Source: a virus
Reading direction: 5' to 3' (one strand)
IMG/VR virus record: IMGVR_UViG_3300014489_000146
Coordinates: 1 to 22,929 of that record
Length of the DNA stretch: 22,929 nucleotides
A program made the translations under genes and the position numbers. Shown piece by piece: positions 8,401 to 15,154 of this stretch. The first letter of the stretch is position 1; each line of letters starts with the position of its first letter. The notes below the pieces were generated by a model that saw nothing but the letters and a program-made list of their open reading frames with translations, was not told the origin of the DNA and made no database searches.

Positions 8401-8850
8401 CCGCAGGCAGTTTGGCCAGTCCGGATTTCCGCCGATGCGTTTGGCACAGGCTTGCCGCAAAAAGACCTTTGGCTTTCACCTGATCACTCGGTTTATGTCG
8501 GGGACGTACTCATCCCTGTTAAGCACCTGATCAACGGCACGACTATCACGCAAATTCCTGTTGATCAGGTCACTTACTATCACGTCGAACTGGAAGAGCA
8601 TGACGTGCTGCTGGCCGAAGGGCTGCCAGCGGAATCCTATCTCGACACAGGCGACCGCTCCAACTTCGAGAACGATGGCAAGGTGATGCGGCTGTTTCCT
8701 GACTTCTCATCGCGAGCGCTCGACACAGCGACGTTGTGGGAAACCAAGGCCTGTGCCCCGCTGTTAGTGCACGGCCCTGAGCTTGAGGCCGCCCGCGCCG
8801 TTGTGAACGCCCAGGTACCGAAGATCACCCCCGCCGCCGTGGCGGCATAA
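5428..8850 (+). CDS. Large lipase-like / HAF-repeat / Hint_2 domain protein
   Basis: The preferred start at 5428 follows AGAAAGG by eight bases and gives 1140 residues; an in-frame ATG at 5272 would add 52 residues that do not look like a signal peptide. Residues about 1-330 resemble a lipase-type alpha/beta hydrolase, with nucleophile elbow GNSIGG near residue 135 and DTADPIAN following as the likely acid region. Two tandem beta-rich repeats of roughly 90 residues follow (about 448-630), then HAF-type repeats (about 680-930; GVNDNGDAVGW, GIDDQGQIAGTYTD). The C-terminus is a Hint_2 domain opening with CFASGTKI near 941 and containing LSPDHSVYVGD. Such proteins are presumably secreted without a cleaved signal and may self-process. 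Base composition is lower in GC than its neighbours, indicating separate acquisition. Substrate is unknown. Confidence 0.85.
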   Translation: MASPTSEDFLVASAMAYAESFNNITLDGLPGQAESVDPSAAQWNILDYTTTAELQDGLYGVAYYSSQTDQAIIAFDGNIPSTTSSTQLFGPLLGLVRQVSPSQIPAFVDAETFAEQVAVYASDVNIPLNQIYVTGNSIGGTEAEYLATQLGLQGMTFGGSGLPGYSGTQLQPPVIDYVDTADPIANLASDTTQSTGALNNFAHAGRVIEEQSPIGGSVLELFGNELVNASTLLANPQALSLLSLTKLSKAVGQFVVHTDIDILLSKQYGSLTNYANDLHLQMPTLTFASALESSAGISMLDGPGSVVAASNGQLPNSDVGINSETVDPVAAALGLDPLEILESLDDQLGAAGDADLEQATVINADSAESPYYSVSIDTSGASPIVTVVQNAAISFVDDSEDLPLDPGTAVITLDATSGQPDIEAYTDTTTGLTTLFLPGGNASANAADLTIGEASDLVLIGDPTVYQGTILSFLAGGTIDMLGIGTATSATLGTNNMLTVTGGSSPITLNLGSTQYTTNSFLIAPDGSGGTEITAEDNTQPIAFTGISETLLVTNPANLTGAISAFAPGDIIDLAGIGTATGAVLGNNNILTVNESGDTSLLLQLDPSQTYAPNESFLTTSDGNGGSLITPYSVTMTAGVEPQIVNDAGEFLSNGTIYSASGSVINFNLPASASGGTVTAIGDNGIVAGQLSVVSGTPPSGQIYGFVDDAGEVTTFNGGIAGSFTIPIQVSSGGAVVGGYEYPLIQGQFFQLQAFGFLYDNGTFMVIDPTGASSAEAVGVNDNGDAVGWFTNNSGPRSGFLYSGGAYTSIDVPGSTSTSPVGIDDQGQIAGTYTDSAGTHGFVWTAGVYGTISAPAGSTGIDVIGIDEQGRVWGYYSGADGKGHAFAYYDGTLTPFLSEFTSVIPTAVSPAGDVVGTEITGGKEQGFVATTVQNVADQLSCFASGTKITTLRGDVSVEHLAIGDCVITSSRIPSLVKWIGHRRVNCARHPRPQAVWPVRISADAFGTGLPQKDLWLSPDHSVYVGDVLIPVKHLINGTTITQIPVDQVTYYHVELEEHDVLLAEGLPAESYLDTGDRSNFENDGKVMRLFPDFSSRALDTATLWETKACAPLLVHGPELEAARAVVNAQVPKITPAAVAA
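6769..7320 (+). repeat. Two tandem protein-coding repeats inside the exoprotein
   Basis: Two copies of a roughly 90-residue unit are encoded at about 6769-7030 and 7048-7320. Matching pieces are IDMLGIGTATSATLGTNNML in the first and IDLAGIGTATGAVLGNNNIL in the second, each followed by LTV and ending in SFL, two or three residues, DG, a Gly-rich turn and IT. The DNA has diverged more than the protein pattern, so the duplication is not recent. Confidence 0.75.
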
Positions 8851-9030
8851 TCACTGTGGCCTGACACGGCAGTTGCGTTCGCGGGTCATCACGTACGTTT
8901 CTAGCCAACGACCGTTGACAAGAACCGTTCACTGTAAAACGTTGATGCGCTTCGTCGCTGGCGGCGCGCGCGACGCACACCTCGGTTTGACGACGAGCAG
9001 CAACATCGAAAGCTCCCGAAATTCGGTGTA
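8851..9030. other. Convergent intergenic gap between exoprotein and portal genes
   Basis: The two flanking genes converge here. CGTCGC at 8953-8958 and GCGACG at 8970-8975 can pair as a short hairpin that could stop transcription from both sides. The rest holds no recognisable gene or promoter. The switch in base composition at the end of the exoprotein gene makes this a plausible recombination junction. Confidence 0.3.
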
Positions 9031-9046
9031 ATTGTCAGATTGTCAG
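9031..9046. repeat. Tandem octamer ATTGTCAG over the portal stop codon
   Basis: ATTGTCAG occurs twice without a gap at 9031-9038 and 9039-9046, covering the stop codon of the portal gene. It is a perfect 8-bp tandem duplication but does not share the RCTA core of the other arrays. It may be chance or a small replication slippage. Confidence 0.4.
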
Positions 9047-10383
9047 GCACCCGGCGCGGGATCATCCGCCGGGTTTCGGTTCGGGTCTCCATTGCCTCCC
9101 TCGCCAGGGACACCTGTCTGATTGCTCCCCTCACCGCCTGTCCCGCAGTCCGGCGGTTCCCAACCCAGTGGCGCCATATTCACCGCCTGCTGCACTGTTT
9201 CGCCATTTTCAACGTTCGGCATGCCCTCGCCGCGCCGCGCCTCGTTGACCGCCATCCACGGCCCGCCGACCGCCTGGCGATACGCAGTGAAGCGTGACAG
9301 CAAATCGGCCTTCACAAAGTGGGCATAGTCCCAATCGAGGAACGCGCTTTCGCCGTCCAGGTCGAAGAACTTTTCGCCCTTGGCTTTCCACCGCTCGCAA
9401 TAGCCGCTGATCGGCCCGTTCAAATATTGTTGGCCCATCTGCACCATCGCCGGGCCTTCGCTCTCGCCCTCGATCGCCAGCTTGTAAGGCGGCACATCGA
9501 ACGCGCGTGCCACATCGCGAAGCTGGAATTTGCGCGAGTCGATGAACTGGGCGTCAACCATGCTCAGGCCCAGCGGTTGCCACTTCAAGCCTTGTTCCAG
9601 GATCGCGGTCGCTCCGGAGTTTTTCGGGCCAGCCTGCAACCGCTGCCATTCCTCGCGAAGCTGCTCGCGGACCTCCTTGTTGGCGAACTTCTGATCGGTC
9701 GATAGCACGCCGCCGGTTCGGGCACCCTGGCCGATGAACCGCGCCTGGTGTTCCTCCAACCCGATCGAGACGCCGATCGACTGCCGCACCAACCCCAGGC
9801 GCGAGGTGCCGAGCAACGAATTCCACAGCGGCATCCAGCGCAGATGCAGCATGTCACACGACGGGATCATGAGCGGCTTGTCGCGCAGCATCGCCATCTC
9901 ATGCAGACCGTTGCGCGTGACGAAGTAAAAATACTCGCCGGACGGCGCCTCAAACAATCCAACCCGGTCAGGGTGGATCGGCACCATGTAGAGCGGCACG
10001 CCGCGCCCGTTCCGCACCGCGACGGCATAGCCGTTGCCGCGCAGCACCAGCGAGGCTTGCAGCATTTCCTTGAACTCGAAGCCGTCCTGCCAGTCGTTCG
10101 GAGCACGCAACAGCCGGTGCAGGTAGTGGTCGGTGATGACCTCCTTACCGCCGTTCGACAGCCGCTTGAACACGTCGAGCGGGATCTTCGCCACGTCGCC
10201 GGCGAGGATCGAGACGCACGCCATGACGGCCACGTGCCGCATCGCGCTCGATGTGGTGACCGGCACGCCCGAGGCGGTCCCCCCGCCTTCGCCCCACTCA
10301 CCCCACAGGGTTTCGCTCCCGACGCCGCCGGGCTCACCCGCCCGCTGCCGCGCGAAGTCGGCGACCCTCGACCAGAATCCCAT
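9043..10383 (-). CDS. Phage portal protein, HK97 family
   Basis: The 446-residue protein matches the HK97-type portal pattern. It has an N-terminal stretch with AMRHVAVMACVSILAGDVAK, then the portal core with LRGNGYAVAVRNGRGVPLYM and HPDRVGLFEAPSGEYFYFV, the conserved HLRW and LGTSRLGLVRQSIGVSIGLE segment, and the later VARAFDVPPYKLAIEGES motif near residue 290. The length fits the family. The C-terminal 45 residues are Gly/Pro/Asn-rich and probably disordered. In a working phage the portal forms the dodecameric vertex through which terminase pumps DNA. Here there is no terminase, protease or capsid gene beside it, and the next gene downstream is an unrelated cargo gene on the other strand, so it is probably non-functional or co-opted. 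Confidence 0.93.
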   Translation of the reverse strand: MGFWSRVADFARQRAGEPGGVGSETLWGEWGEGGGTASGVPVTTSSAMRHVAVMACVSILAGDVAKIPLDVFKRLSNGGKEVITDHYLHRLLRAPNDWQDGFEFKEMLQASLVLRGNGYAVAVRNGRGVPLYMVPIHPDRVGLFEAPSGEYFYFVTRNGLHEMAMLRDKPLMIPSCDMLHLRWMPLWNSLLGTSRLGLVRQSIGVSIGLEEHQARFIGQGARTGGVLSTDQKFANKEVREQLREEWQRLQAGPKNSGATAILEQGLKWQPLGLSMVDAQFIDSRKFQLRDVARAFDVPPYKLAIEGESEGPAMVQMGQQYLNGPISGYCERWKAKGEKFFDLDGESAFLDWDYAHFVKADLLSRFTAYRQAVGGPWMAVNEARRGEGMPNVENGETVQQAVNMAPLGWEPPDCGTGGEGSNQTGVPGEGGNGDPNRNPADDPAPGA

Positions 10384-10420
10384 CGTTGTGCCAGACTCCG
10401 GTCACCGCCGTTACGAATTG

Positions 10421-10765
10421 TTATTTGGGCTTCCCGCGCATGCCGCGGTGACCCGCCGCCGTCTGTCGCGCGGTGTGCGCGTCATGACAGGGTTTGCAGC
10501 CGGAACGCAGGTTGCCCCAGACTAACCGAAGGTCAGGACGATCCGCGATCGGCACGATGTGGTCGACGGTGTTGGCCGGGGTCAAAATCCCCTCGGCCAG
10601 ACACCACCAGCACAGCGGATCGGCGGTGAGTTTCGCCGCGCGCAACGCCCGCCACGCCGCGTCATACCCGCGCGACGCGGCCGATCCGCGCCACCGATCA
10701 TGCGCCAGCTTCCGATCGGCCGCGCCGAAGCCGGCGGGCTTATGGATCGGTGGCCGGAACGGCAT
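10421..10765 (-). CDS. HNH endonuclease (phage packaging type)
   Basis: The 114-residue protein carries a full HNH motif: CWWC at 52-55, the catalytic DH at 68-69 (in NTVDHIVPI), the asparagine in VWGNLRSGC (N85), and KPCHDAH with C90, C93 and H94 completing the zinc knuckle. Small HNH proteins of this form sit next to terminase genes in HK97-like phages and assist DNA packaging. Here only 37 bases separate its stop from the portal start, where small and large terminase genes would normally lie. The start has a weak ribosome-binding site. Confidence 0.9.
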   Translation of the reverse strand: MPFRPPIHKPAGFGAADRKLAHDRWRGSAASRGYDAAWRALRAAKLTADPLCWWCLAEGILTPANTVDHIVPIADRPDLRLVWGNLRSGCKPCHDAHTARQTAAGHRGMRGKPK

Positions 10766-10830
10766 GGCGAACTCGTTACGATTGTCGCGTTAACGTTTCT
10801 GCCAACAGTCCGCTCCGGTCCCGATCGAGG

Positions 10831-11634
10831 TCACCCGCTGGCAGCACGCCTACGCGGGAGACCCTGTTCGATGGGTTCGGGCACGCTCTCCGGTACCAGC
10901 CGAGTCCAGGTCGATTCGGCGCTGGTGATCGGAATTGACACGGTTTCGACCCGATTTCGACCCGATTTCGGGTCACCCGGCACGATCCCCTTCTCCCGCA
11001 GGACCACAGTCAGCCGCGACATCACCTCGTCCCAGTACTGGCGGGCGGCGGTGTCGCGCGGCGGTTTGTCGCGTTTCTTGCCCCAGGCCATGATCGTCCG
11101 CGCGTGCGTCGCCGGCAGGTTCAGCCGCAGCAGCGCGTTCACGACGTCGTCGGGCTCGCACGGCCGGCCGATCCGCAGGCCTAAGTTCTCTCGGCGGTTT
11201 TCCGCCCGAGCGTCGAGGCAATCCAGCGTCCACCACCAAGCATTGGCGGCATCGACGAAGGGCGTCCCTCGCGGTCCCCAGAAAAAATTGTCGCGCCGCT
11301 CCGCTGGCGGCGGCGGCGGTGGAAACACCATGCGGTTCATCTCGGCCTCAAGCACCGCGACCCCGGCATCCCACAATTGGCGAGCCGCGGCGTCAGTCCG
11401 GTTCGGAGGCCCGATCGCGCCATGCGCGGCGAGGACGGCGAATTGTTCGCCGGTCATCCACCCCATGAAAACGCAGCGATCGAGCGCTGTGATGACCAGG
11501 TGCTCGAGCTGGCCAATCTCGGGACGCGGAACGCATCCTCGCGTCGCTTCGCGGTCCCGGCATGCCTTGATCCAGGCATGTTCGGCCGTGCTGCGCTGGA
11601 TTCCATCCAGCATTTCCGCCAACTCAACACGCAT
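10831..11634 (-). CDS. Hypothetical phage-type protein (267 aa)
   Basis: The start at 11634 has a strong GGAGGGG site nine to ten bases upstream on the minus strand. The protein is rich in Arg, Ala and Trp, with FFWGPRGTPFVDAANAWWW in the middle, a proline run (PPPPPP) near residue 105, and HARTIMAWGKKRDKPPRDTA before a C-terminal charged region. I do not recognise the family. It is co-directional with the HNH gene (65-base gap), so it may be an accessory gene of the packaging block. A perfect TATAAT on the minus strand inside an inverted repeat lies about 170 bases upstream and probably drives it. Confidence 0.7.
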   Translation of the reverse strand: MRVELAEMLDGIQRSTAEHAWIKACRDREATRGCVPRPEIGQLEHLVITALDRCVFMGWMTGEQFAVLAAHGAIGPPNRTDAAARQLWDAGVAVLEAEMNRMVFPPPPPPAERRDNFFWGPRGTPFVDAANAWWWTLDCLDARAENRRENLGLRIGRPCEPDDVVNALLRLNLPATHARTIMAWGKKRDKPPRDTAARQYWDEVMSRLTVVLREKGIVPGDPKSGRNRVETVSIPITSAESTWTRLVPESVPEPIEQGLPRRRAASG

Positions 11635-11781
11635 TTTTTGACCCCTCCAGTCGATCGACGGCAGCAGCTTCCTTCGCGGTCGAGCAGCTTGCCGGCGCGG
11701 TTACGCTCCGGGAGACCCGCGGACCGGCGGGGAGCGCGGACCGCGGTCGGTTTCCCGGTGGTAGGGGGTTTCGATGCGCTA

Positions 11782-11823
11782 GTTAGAGGCTGGTTAGATG
11801 CTGATTATACTCTGATCAGCATC
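11782..11823 (-). promoter_or_regulatory. 11-bp repeats and 9-bp inverted repeat around a minus-strand TATAAT
   Basis: Three 11-bp units lie end to end at 11782, 11793 and 11804: GTTAGAGGCTG, GTTAGATGCTG and the diverged ATTATACTCTG. Overlapping them is a perfect inverted repeat, GATGCTGAT at 11797-11805 and ATCAGCATC at 11815-11823, with nine bases between. The minus strand reads TATAAT at 11809-11804, a consensus -10 box, though no good -35 is visible. It lies just after the end of the serine recombinase gene and upstream of the 10831-11634 gene, so it could be an operator-promoter or a recombinase binding (res-like) site. Confidence 0.5.
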
Positions 11824-11837
11824 TCCTTGACCTTGGA

Positions 11838-12635
11838 TCAGGTCGCCGTTGACGACTTCACAGCATCCGCGTCGGCCGCTCCGAGGATCCGGCTCACCTG
11901 TCTGGCGTGCCACATCTCACCCCCGCCCGGCGGTTGAATGCCTCTGGCGGTCAGCGCCCGCGCGATCTCCCGCAGCGATATCGCGCCGGCCTTTTGAGCG
12001 GCGCGGATGAACGGCAGCACGTCGGCCCGGTGTTCGGCCGCGCGCGTCTTCTGCGCCGCTCGGCCGGCCCGGCTCACCGCGCCATCGATGCCGCTGAAAA
12101 TCCGGCGACCACCAAGGTGCGTGCAGACGTTGCCCGCCTTCGAAATCCAGGTGCCCTTGGCCTTGACCGCCGCGAGCGCCGCCTTGGTCCGCTGGCTGAT
12201 CAACCCACGTTCCAGTTCGGCGACGGCGGCGAACATCGTCAGGATGAACGTACCCGCGGGCCCTGGCGGAAGTTGCGGCAGATCACAGAAAGCCACCCCG
12301 CCCTCGCCGGCGCCGCGCACGATCGACAGCAGGAACGCGGCGTCGCGCGCCAGCCGGTCGAGCTTGGCGATGACCAGTGTCGCGCGACGCGCTCTGCAGG
12401 CGCCCAAAGCCAGCGCCAGTTGCGGCCGATCCCGGCGTTTGCCGGACTCGACCTCCTGGAATTCCGCGATGATGGCACCCGACGCCGAGGCGACGTATCG
12501 GCCCACGGTCGCCTTCTGAGCATCCATGCCAAGCCCGCTGCGGCCCTGCTTATCGGTCGAAACCCGGTAGTAGGCCACGAACAATGCGGCGCCAGACGGC
12601 CCGCGTGTGGCCATCCGAACGCGAGGTCGGGGCAT
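11838..12635 (-). CDS. Serine recombinase (resolvase/invertase family)
   Basis: The 265-residue protein has the resolvase catalytic domain with YYRVSTDKQ (R24, nucleophile S26), the conserved IAKLDRLARD segment near residue 90-100, FILTMFAAVAELERGLISQR and its long arm helix, then a C-terminal DNA-binding region with the helix-turn-helix SLREIARALTARGIQPPGG. The length is a little above Tn3-type resolvases (about 185) and far below large serine integrases. An alternative start at MATRGP, seven residues in, is possible. It sits inside the phage-type block and no transposase or terminal repeats flank it. Likely role is dimer resolution or inversion within the element. Confidence 0.9.
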   Translation of the reverse strand: MPRPRVRMATRGPSGAALFVAYYRVSTDKQGRSGLGMDAQKATVGRYVASASGAIIAEFQEVESGKRRDRPQLALALGACRARRATLVIAKLDRLARDAAFLLSIVRGAGEGGVAFCDLPQLPPGPAGTFILTMFAAVAELERGLISQRTKAALAAVKAKGTWISKAGNVCTHLGGRRIFSGIDGAVSRAGRAAQKTRAAEHRADVLPFIRAAQKAGAISLREIARALTARGIQPPGGGEMWHARQVSRILGAADADAVKSSTAT

Positions 12636-12940
12636 TTTAAGGCTGTTACATCCCCATACGAACGTTGACTACGTTGTCACACGCGGACCGCTCCGGCGCG
12701 CGTCCCTGACCCGGCGATTTGCCCTTGGTTCGCCTCCGCGATCACGCGAGGCGGGACACGCAGCAACGCCCGCCGTCTCGCCATGCTGGCCAGAGAATGC
12801 GCGTCACGCGTGAAATTTGATGTGCTGGAATCAATCGATCCGGACTATGTTCAGACCCGATCCTCGCGAAAGTATAGCACTTTTCTGGGCTTTTTGGCCG
12901 TCCAACGGCCACCGTCCGGAAATTTAAGCAAAACAGGGCC
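12636..12940 (-). promoter_or_regulatory. Noncoding region upstream of the recombinase with extended -10 and hairpin
   Basis: On the minus strand TGCTATACT (12879-12871) is an extended -10 element that could drive the recombinase with a long leader. Next to it GGCCGT at 12896-12901 and ACGGCC at 12905-12910 form a perfect hairpin with a CCA loop. ACGTTG occurs twice close together near 12662-12676. No gene was recognised in this stretch. Confidence 0.35.
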
Positions 12941-13537
12941 TCACTCCCGGCTTTTCTGGTACTCGCGCGGGGAAAAAGCGAACGGCATCCCCGGCCACGC
13001 GCCCTGCGCCGGCGGCTGTCGCGCGAGTTTGGCAGATGCCTCACGGCACATCGGGTCCGCCACGTTGGCGGCGGCTCCGCGCATGCGCGAAGCGCTTCGC
13101 GACCCGATCGATCCCGCCGCCGCAGCCGGCGCCATCCTCAGAGCCTGGACGATCTCGCCAATCCCGGCGGCATGGCGTCGTTTCAGCGTGTCGGGGTGCA
13201 GGCCTGTCGCGCGCCGCAACCGTCCCCAGGTCCACACATACCTGGGTTTGCCCGAGGGCGACGGCGGCAGCATCAACGACCGCATCAGCACCACCCGCCG
13301 CTCGTCCTGATTGCGTATCAGCGCCGTCCAGGAATAGGCCTGGTCCATGGCGTCGATCTGCAACGACGACGGTGGCCGGCGCCGTTCGGTCGCGGGCGCG
13401 GACGCGGGCCACAGACTGCGAAAGCCGCACGGAAAGCAGCCGGCCCACGGCAGGGCGACCAAAACACGTCCCGCCTCGGCGAGACGTGCCTCTACCTCCT
13501 GTTCGCTGAAGCCACCGCGACGCTCACGTTCGGACAT
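12941..13537 (-). CDS. DUF6362-like phage protein (helix-turn-helix)
   Basis: The start MSERERRGGF at 13537 is preferred over an upstream start that adds 40 residues unlike the family. The 198-residue protein has EVEARLAEAGRVLVALPWAG at its N-terminus, then IDAMDQAYSWTALIRNQDER and a helix-turn-helix-like region TWGRLRRATGLHPDTLKRRH followed by AGIGEIVQAL. This order (a helical N-terminal segment, an aromatic tryptophan/acid motif, then a sigma-like HTH) is that of the DUF6362 proteins found before the HNH and terminase genes of alphaproteobacterial prophages. The role is unknown, perhaps late regulation. The C-terminal 50 residues are low complexity. One isolated GCTATCAC octamer lies 29 bases upstream of its start. 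Confidence 0.65.
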   Translation of the reverse strand: MSERERRGGFSEQEVEARLAEAGRVLVALPWAGCFPCGFRSLWPASAPATERRRPPSSLQIDAMDQAYSWTALIRNQDERRVVLMRSLMLPPSPSGKPRYVWTWGRLRRATGLHPDTLKRRHAAGIGEIVQALRMAPAAAAGSIGSRSASRMRGAAANVADPMCREASAKLARQPPAQGAWPGMPFAFSPREYQKSRE

Positions 13538-14185
13538 TGGCCATCCCGAGACCCACGGCAGCGACGCTATCACGACGTGGGATCGGCATAAAATAACTAA
13601 GTTGTTATAGAGGTGTGATTTTTCAACCTGTGCGTGTATCAACTCACGCCGCGCCACCGCCCCATCTCAACGCCCCGGCCGGAGTCGGGCGTGCCGAGGA
13701 TGGCGTTGCCCTGGCTACCGTACGCGGCGGCGTCGTTATCGACCGGCCCGACGTGGATCACGGCCGACCGCACGCACCCACCGCTCCAGCGTTTTCAACC
13801 TGCGCCAACCGCTTCACACACACCGCCAGCACCTCGGCCGGGCCTGCTCGGGTCGCGTAGCGTGCTCGCCTCGGCGATCGCGAGCGCTGAGGCCCACACC
13901 TGTCCGCCGCCTTCCTCCGCCACACGTCAGAGCCGGGGGGCCGGTAGCAACGGTACCGAAAGTTTGAGTCAGACCGGAGTCCGGGCCAAGCAGCAAGGTC
14001 CGTAGGACCGCATCCGACCCAACTCGGCCGCCAGACCGCCGATCAGCCGTTCTCGGAACCGGACGTACAGCGCCACACCGTGCCGACTGCTGTGCGTCGT
14101 CTCCGGACGGCACCTCGTATTGCGTCAAACTCCAAGACCATACATTGTCAATATTAGATATCTTGCGATCAGTGGAGACATGTTC
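13538..14185. other. Long noncoding gap with AT-rich dyad and coding-like remnants
   Basis: Near the left end an AT-rich dyad, ATAAC at 13593-13597 and GTTAT at 13604-13608, probably belongs to the promoter region of the DUF6362-like gene. From about 13830 to 14090 the minus strand reads like protein in two alternating frames (for example LYVRFRERLIGGLAAELGRM in one and VWASALAIAEASTLRDPSRP in another) broken by stops, which suggests a decayed gene. I could not name the family. The right end is AT-richer and leads into the HEPN-like gene. Confidence 0.35.
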
Positions 14186-14866
14186 ATGCTTATCGCGATG
14201 CCAAACTGGCCGCCGTTCTCTCCGACGGAGTATGCCACGGATATGCCTGACGAGTTGCTCGAACTCCTGCCTTTGTTACACGGATCGTGCATTATCGTGC
14301 AATCCGCCGTCTACGACCACGCACTTTTAGCCTATATGAAGAGCAGTTCGGAGTTCAATCTTAAGATTCGCGAGTCATATCTCGCTGCAGTTATTAATCA
14401 GGTAGAGATAAGCTTGACGAAATCTTTGGTGCTCTCTTTGGCGTCCCTCTTCGACTCCGCCCCCGCAACTGTTAACATCCGCCGCGCGCTGAACGTAGCC
14501 GTGCGAGATCAATGGTTACCCATCCTGGAGCCGCGCCACAGTCTTCGAAGTGAAGATGTATCGCGGAAGAGAGATCGTTTAATCCGAATGCAGAGACGCA
14601 TAAAGCGGGCTCCTTTGAAAGGTGCCATTGAGCGCGTCACAGATTTTCGAAATAAGGGTGTCGCTCATGTTGACAAAGATCAAGGCCTGGACTTCAAAAT
14701 ACCTACATACGGAGACACTACACTAACACTAGCCGCCGCTGCTAATATTGTTGTGTCTCTTCTTTCATATTTAACCTTCCGTCGCGCCGGCATAAGAGCA
14801 TTACACACCCAAGCCAATCAACAGGCGGAGCTGCTTGGGCGGGCGATTCAACCACTTACAAGCTAG
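14186..14866 (+). CDS. HEPN-like (AbiU2-type) protein, candidate anti-phage cargo
   Basis: The start at 14186 is chosen because GGAG at 14174-14177 lies eight bases upstream; ATGs at 14180 and 14120 are alternatives. The 226-residue protein is helical and contains TDFRNKGVAHVDKDQG near residues 152-167. Its R-N-K-x-x-A-H arrangement (R155 to H161) is the Rx4-6H motif of HEPN ribonuclease domains, most like AbiU2-type abortive-infection proteins. An earlier segment, AVINQVEISLTKSLVLSLAS, fits the first HEPN helix. Base composition is clearly lower in GC and codon use differs from the neighbours, which points to separate transfer. It stands alone, without a nucleotidyltransferase or antitoxin partner. 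Function is inferred. Confidence 0.6.
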   Translation: MLIAMPNWPPFSPTEYATDMPDELLELLPLLHGSCIIVQSAVYDHALLAYMKSSSEFNLKIRESYLAAVINQVEISLTKSLVLSLASLFDSAPATVNIRRALNVAVRDQWLPILEPRHSLRSEDVSRKRDRLIRMQRRIKRAPLKGAIERVTDFRNKGVAHVDKDQGLDFKIPTYGDTTLTLAAAANIVVSLLSYLTFRRAGIRALHTQANQQAELLGRAIQPLTS

Positions 14867-15106
14867 CGATCAAGACAGGCTGGACTATACGATGTCTGCC
14901 TTGTCGCATTGCAGGGTGCAGAGCGGAGTCTGCTAGCGGCCAGAGTTGGCCTTGCGCCGAATGTCCGATCTCCACACTTCCTGGCCTGCAAGCGGACCGG
15001 CAGAAAGCCGCCCAATTCGGCCGTAACCGCCGCGGTAGTGACGCAGAAAACCACTGTGTGATGCGAGCTTCGGCACCGATGGCGCATATTGCCATCCTCT
15101 CCGATT
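14867..15106. other. Noncoding gap between HEPN-like gene and repeat array B
   Basis: No gene was recognised here. The minus strand has an open frame of arginine- and serine-rich sequence (14856-15095) that looks like the degenerate coding-like intergenic repeats seen in Rhizobiales and Rhodospirillales, but I cannot confirm a repeat family without a search. Confidence 0.3.
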
Positions 15107-15154
15107 GCTAGCTTGATACCAAACTACGTTGCTACGCAGCTATCCCGCTATCGT
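15107..15154. promoter_or_regulatory. Tandem 8-bp box array B at the RHH gene end, candidate centromere
   Basis: Six boxes begin at 15107, 15115, 15123, 15131, 15139 and 15147, an exact 8-bp period, with cores GCTA, GATA, ACTA, GCTA, GCTA and GCTA. The RHH stop codon (15140-15142 on the minus strand) lies within the fifth box. As it lies downstream of the parA-RHH operon rather than at a promoter, it is a good candidate partition site (parC/parS). Confidence 0.65.

Noticed and set aside
10559-11641. 360-codon plus-strand frame
   Set aside because: Overlaps the minus-strand HNH gene and the 267-residue gene. Serine/arginine-rich composition marks it as a shadow.
12896-12910. GGCCGT/ACGGCC hairpin as a terminator for the DUF6362-like gene
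   Set aside because: Read in the direction of that gene the hairpin is followed by A residues rather than a U-tract, so terminator function is not supported.
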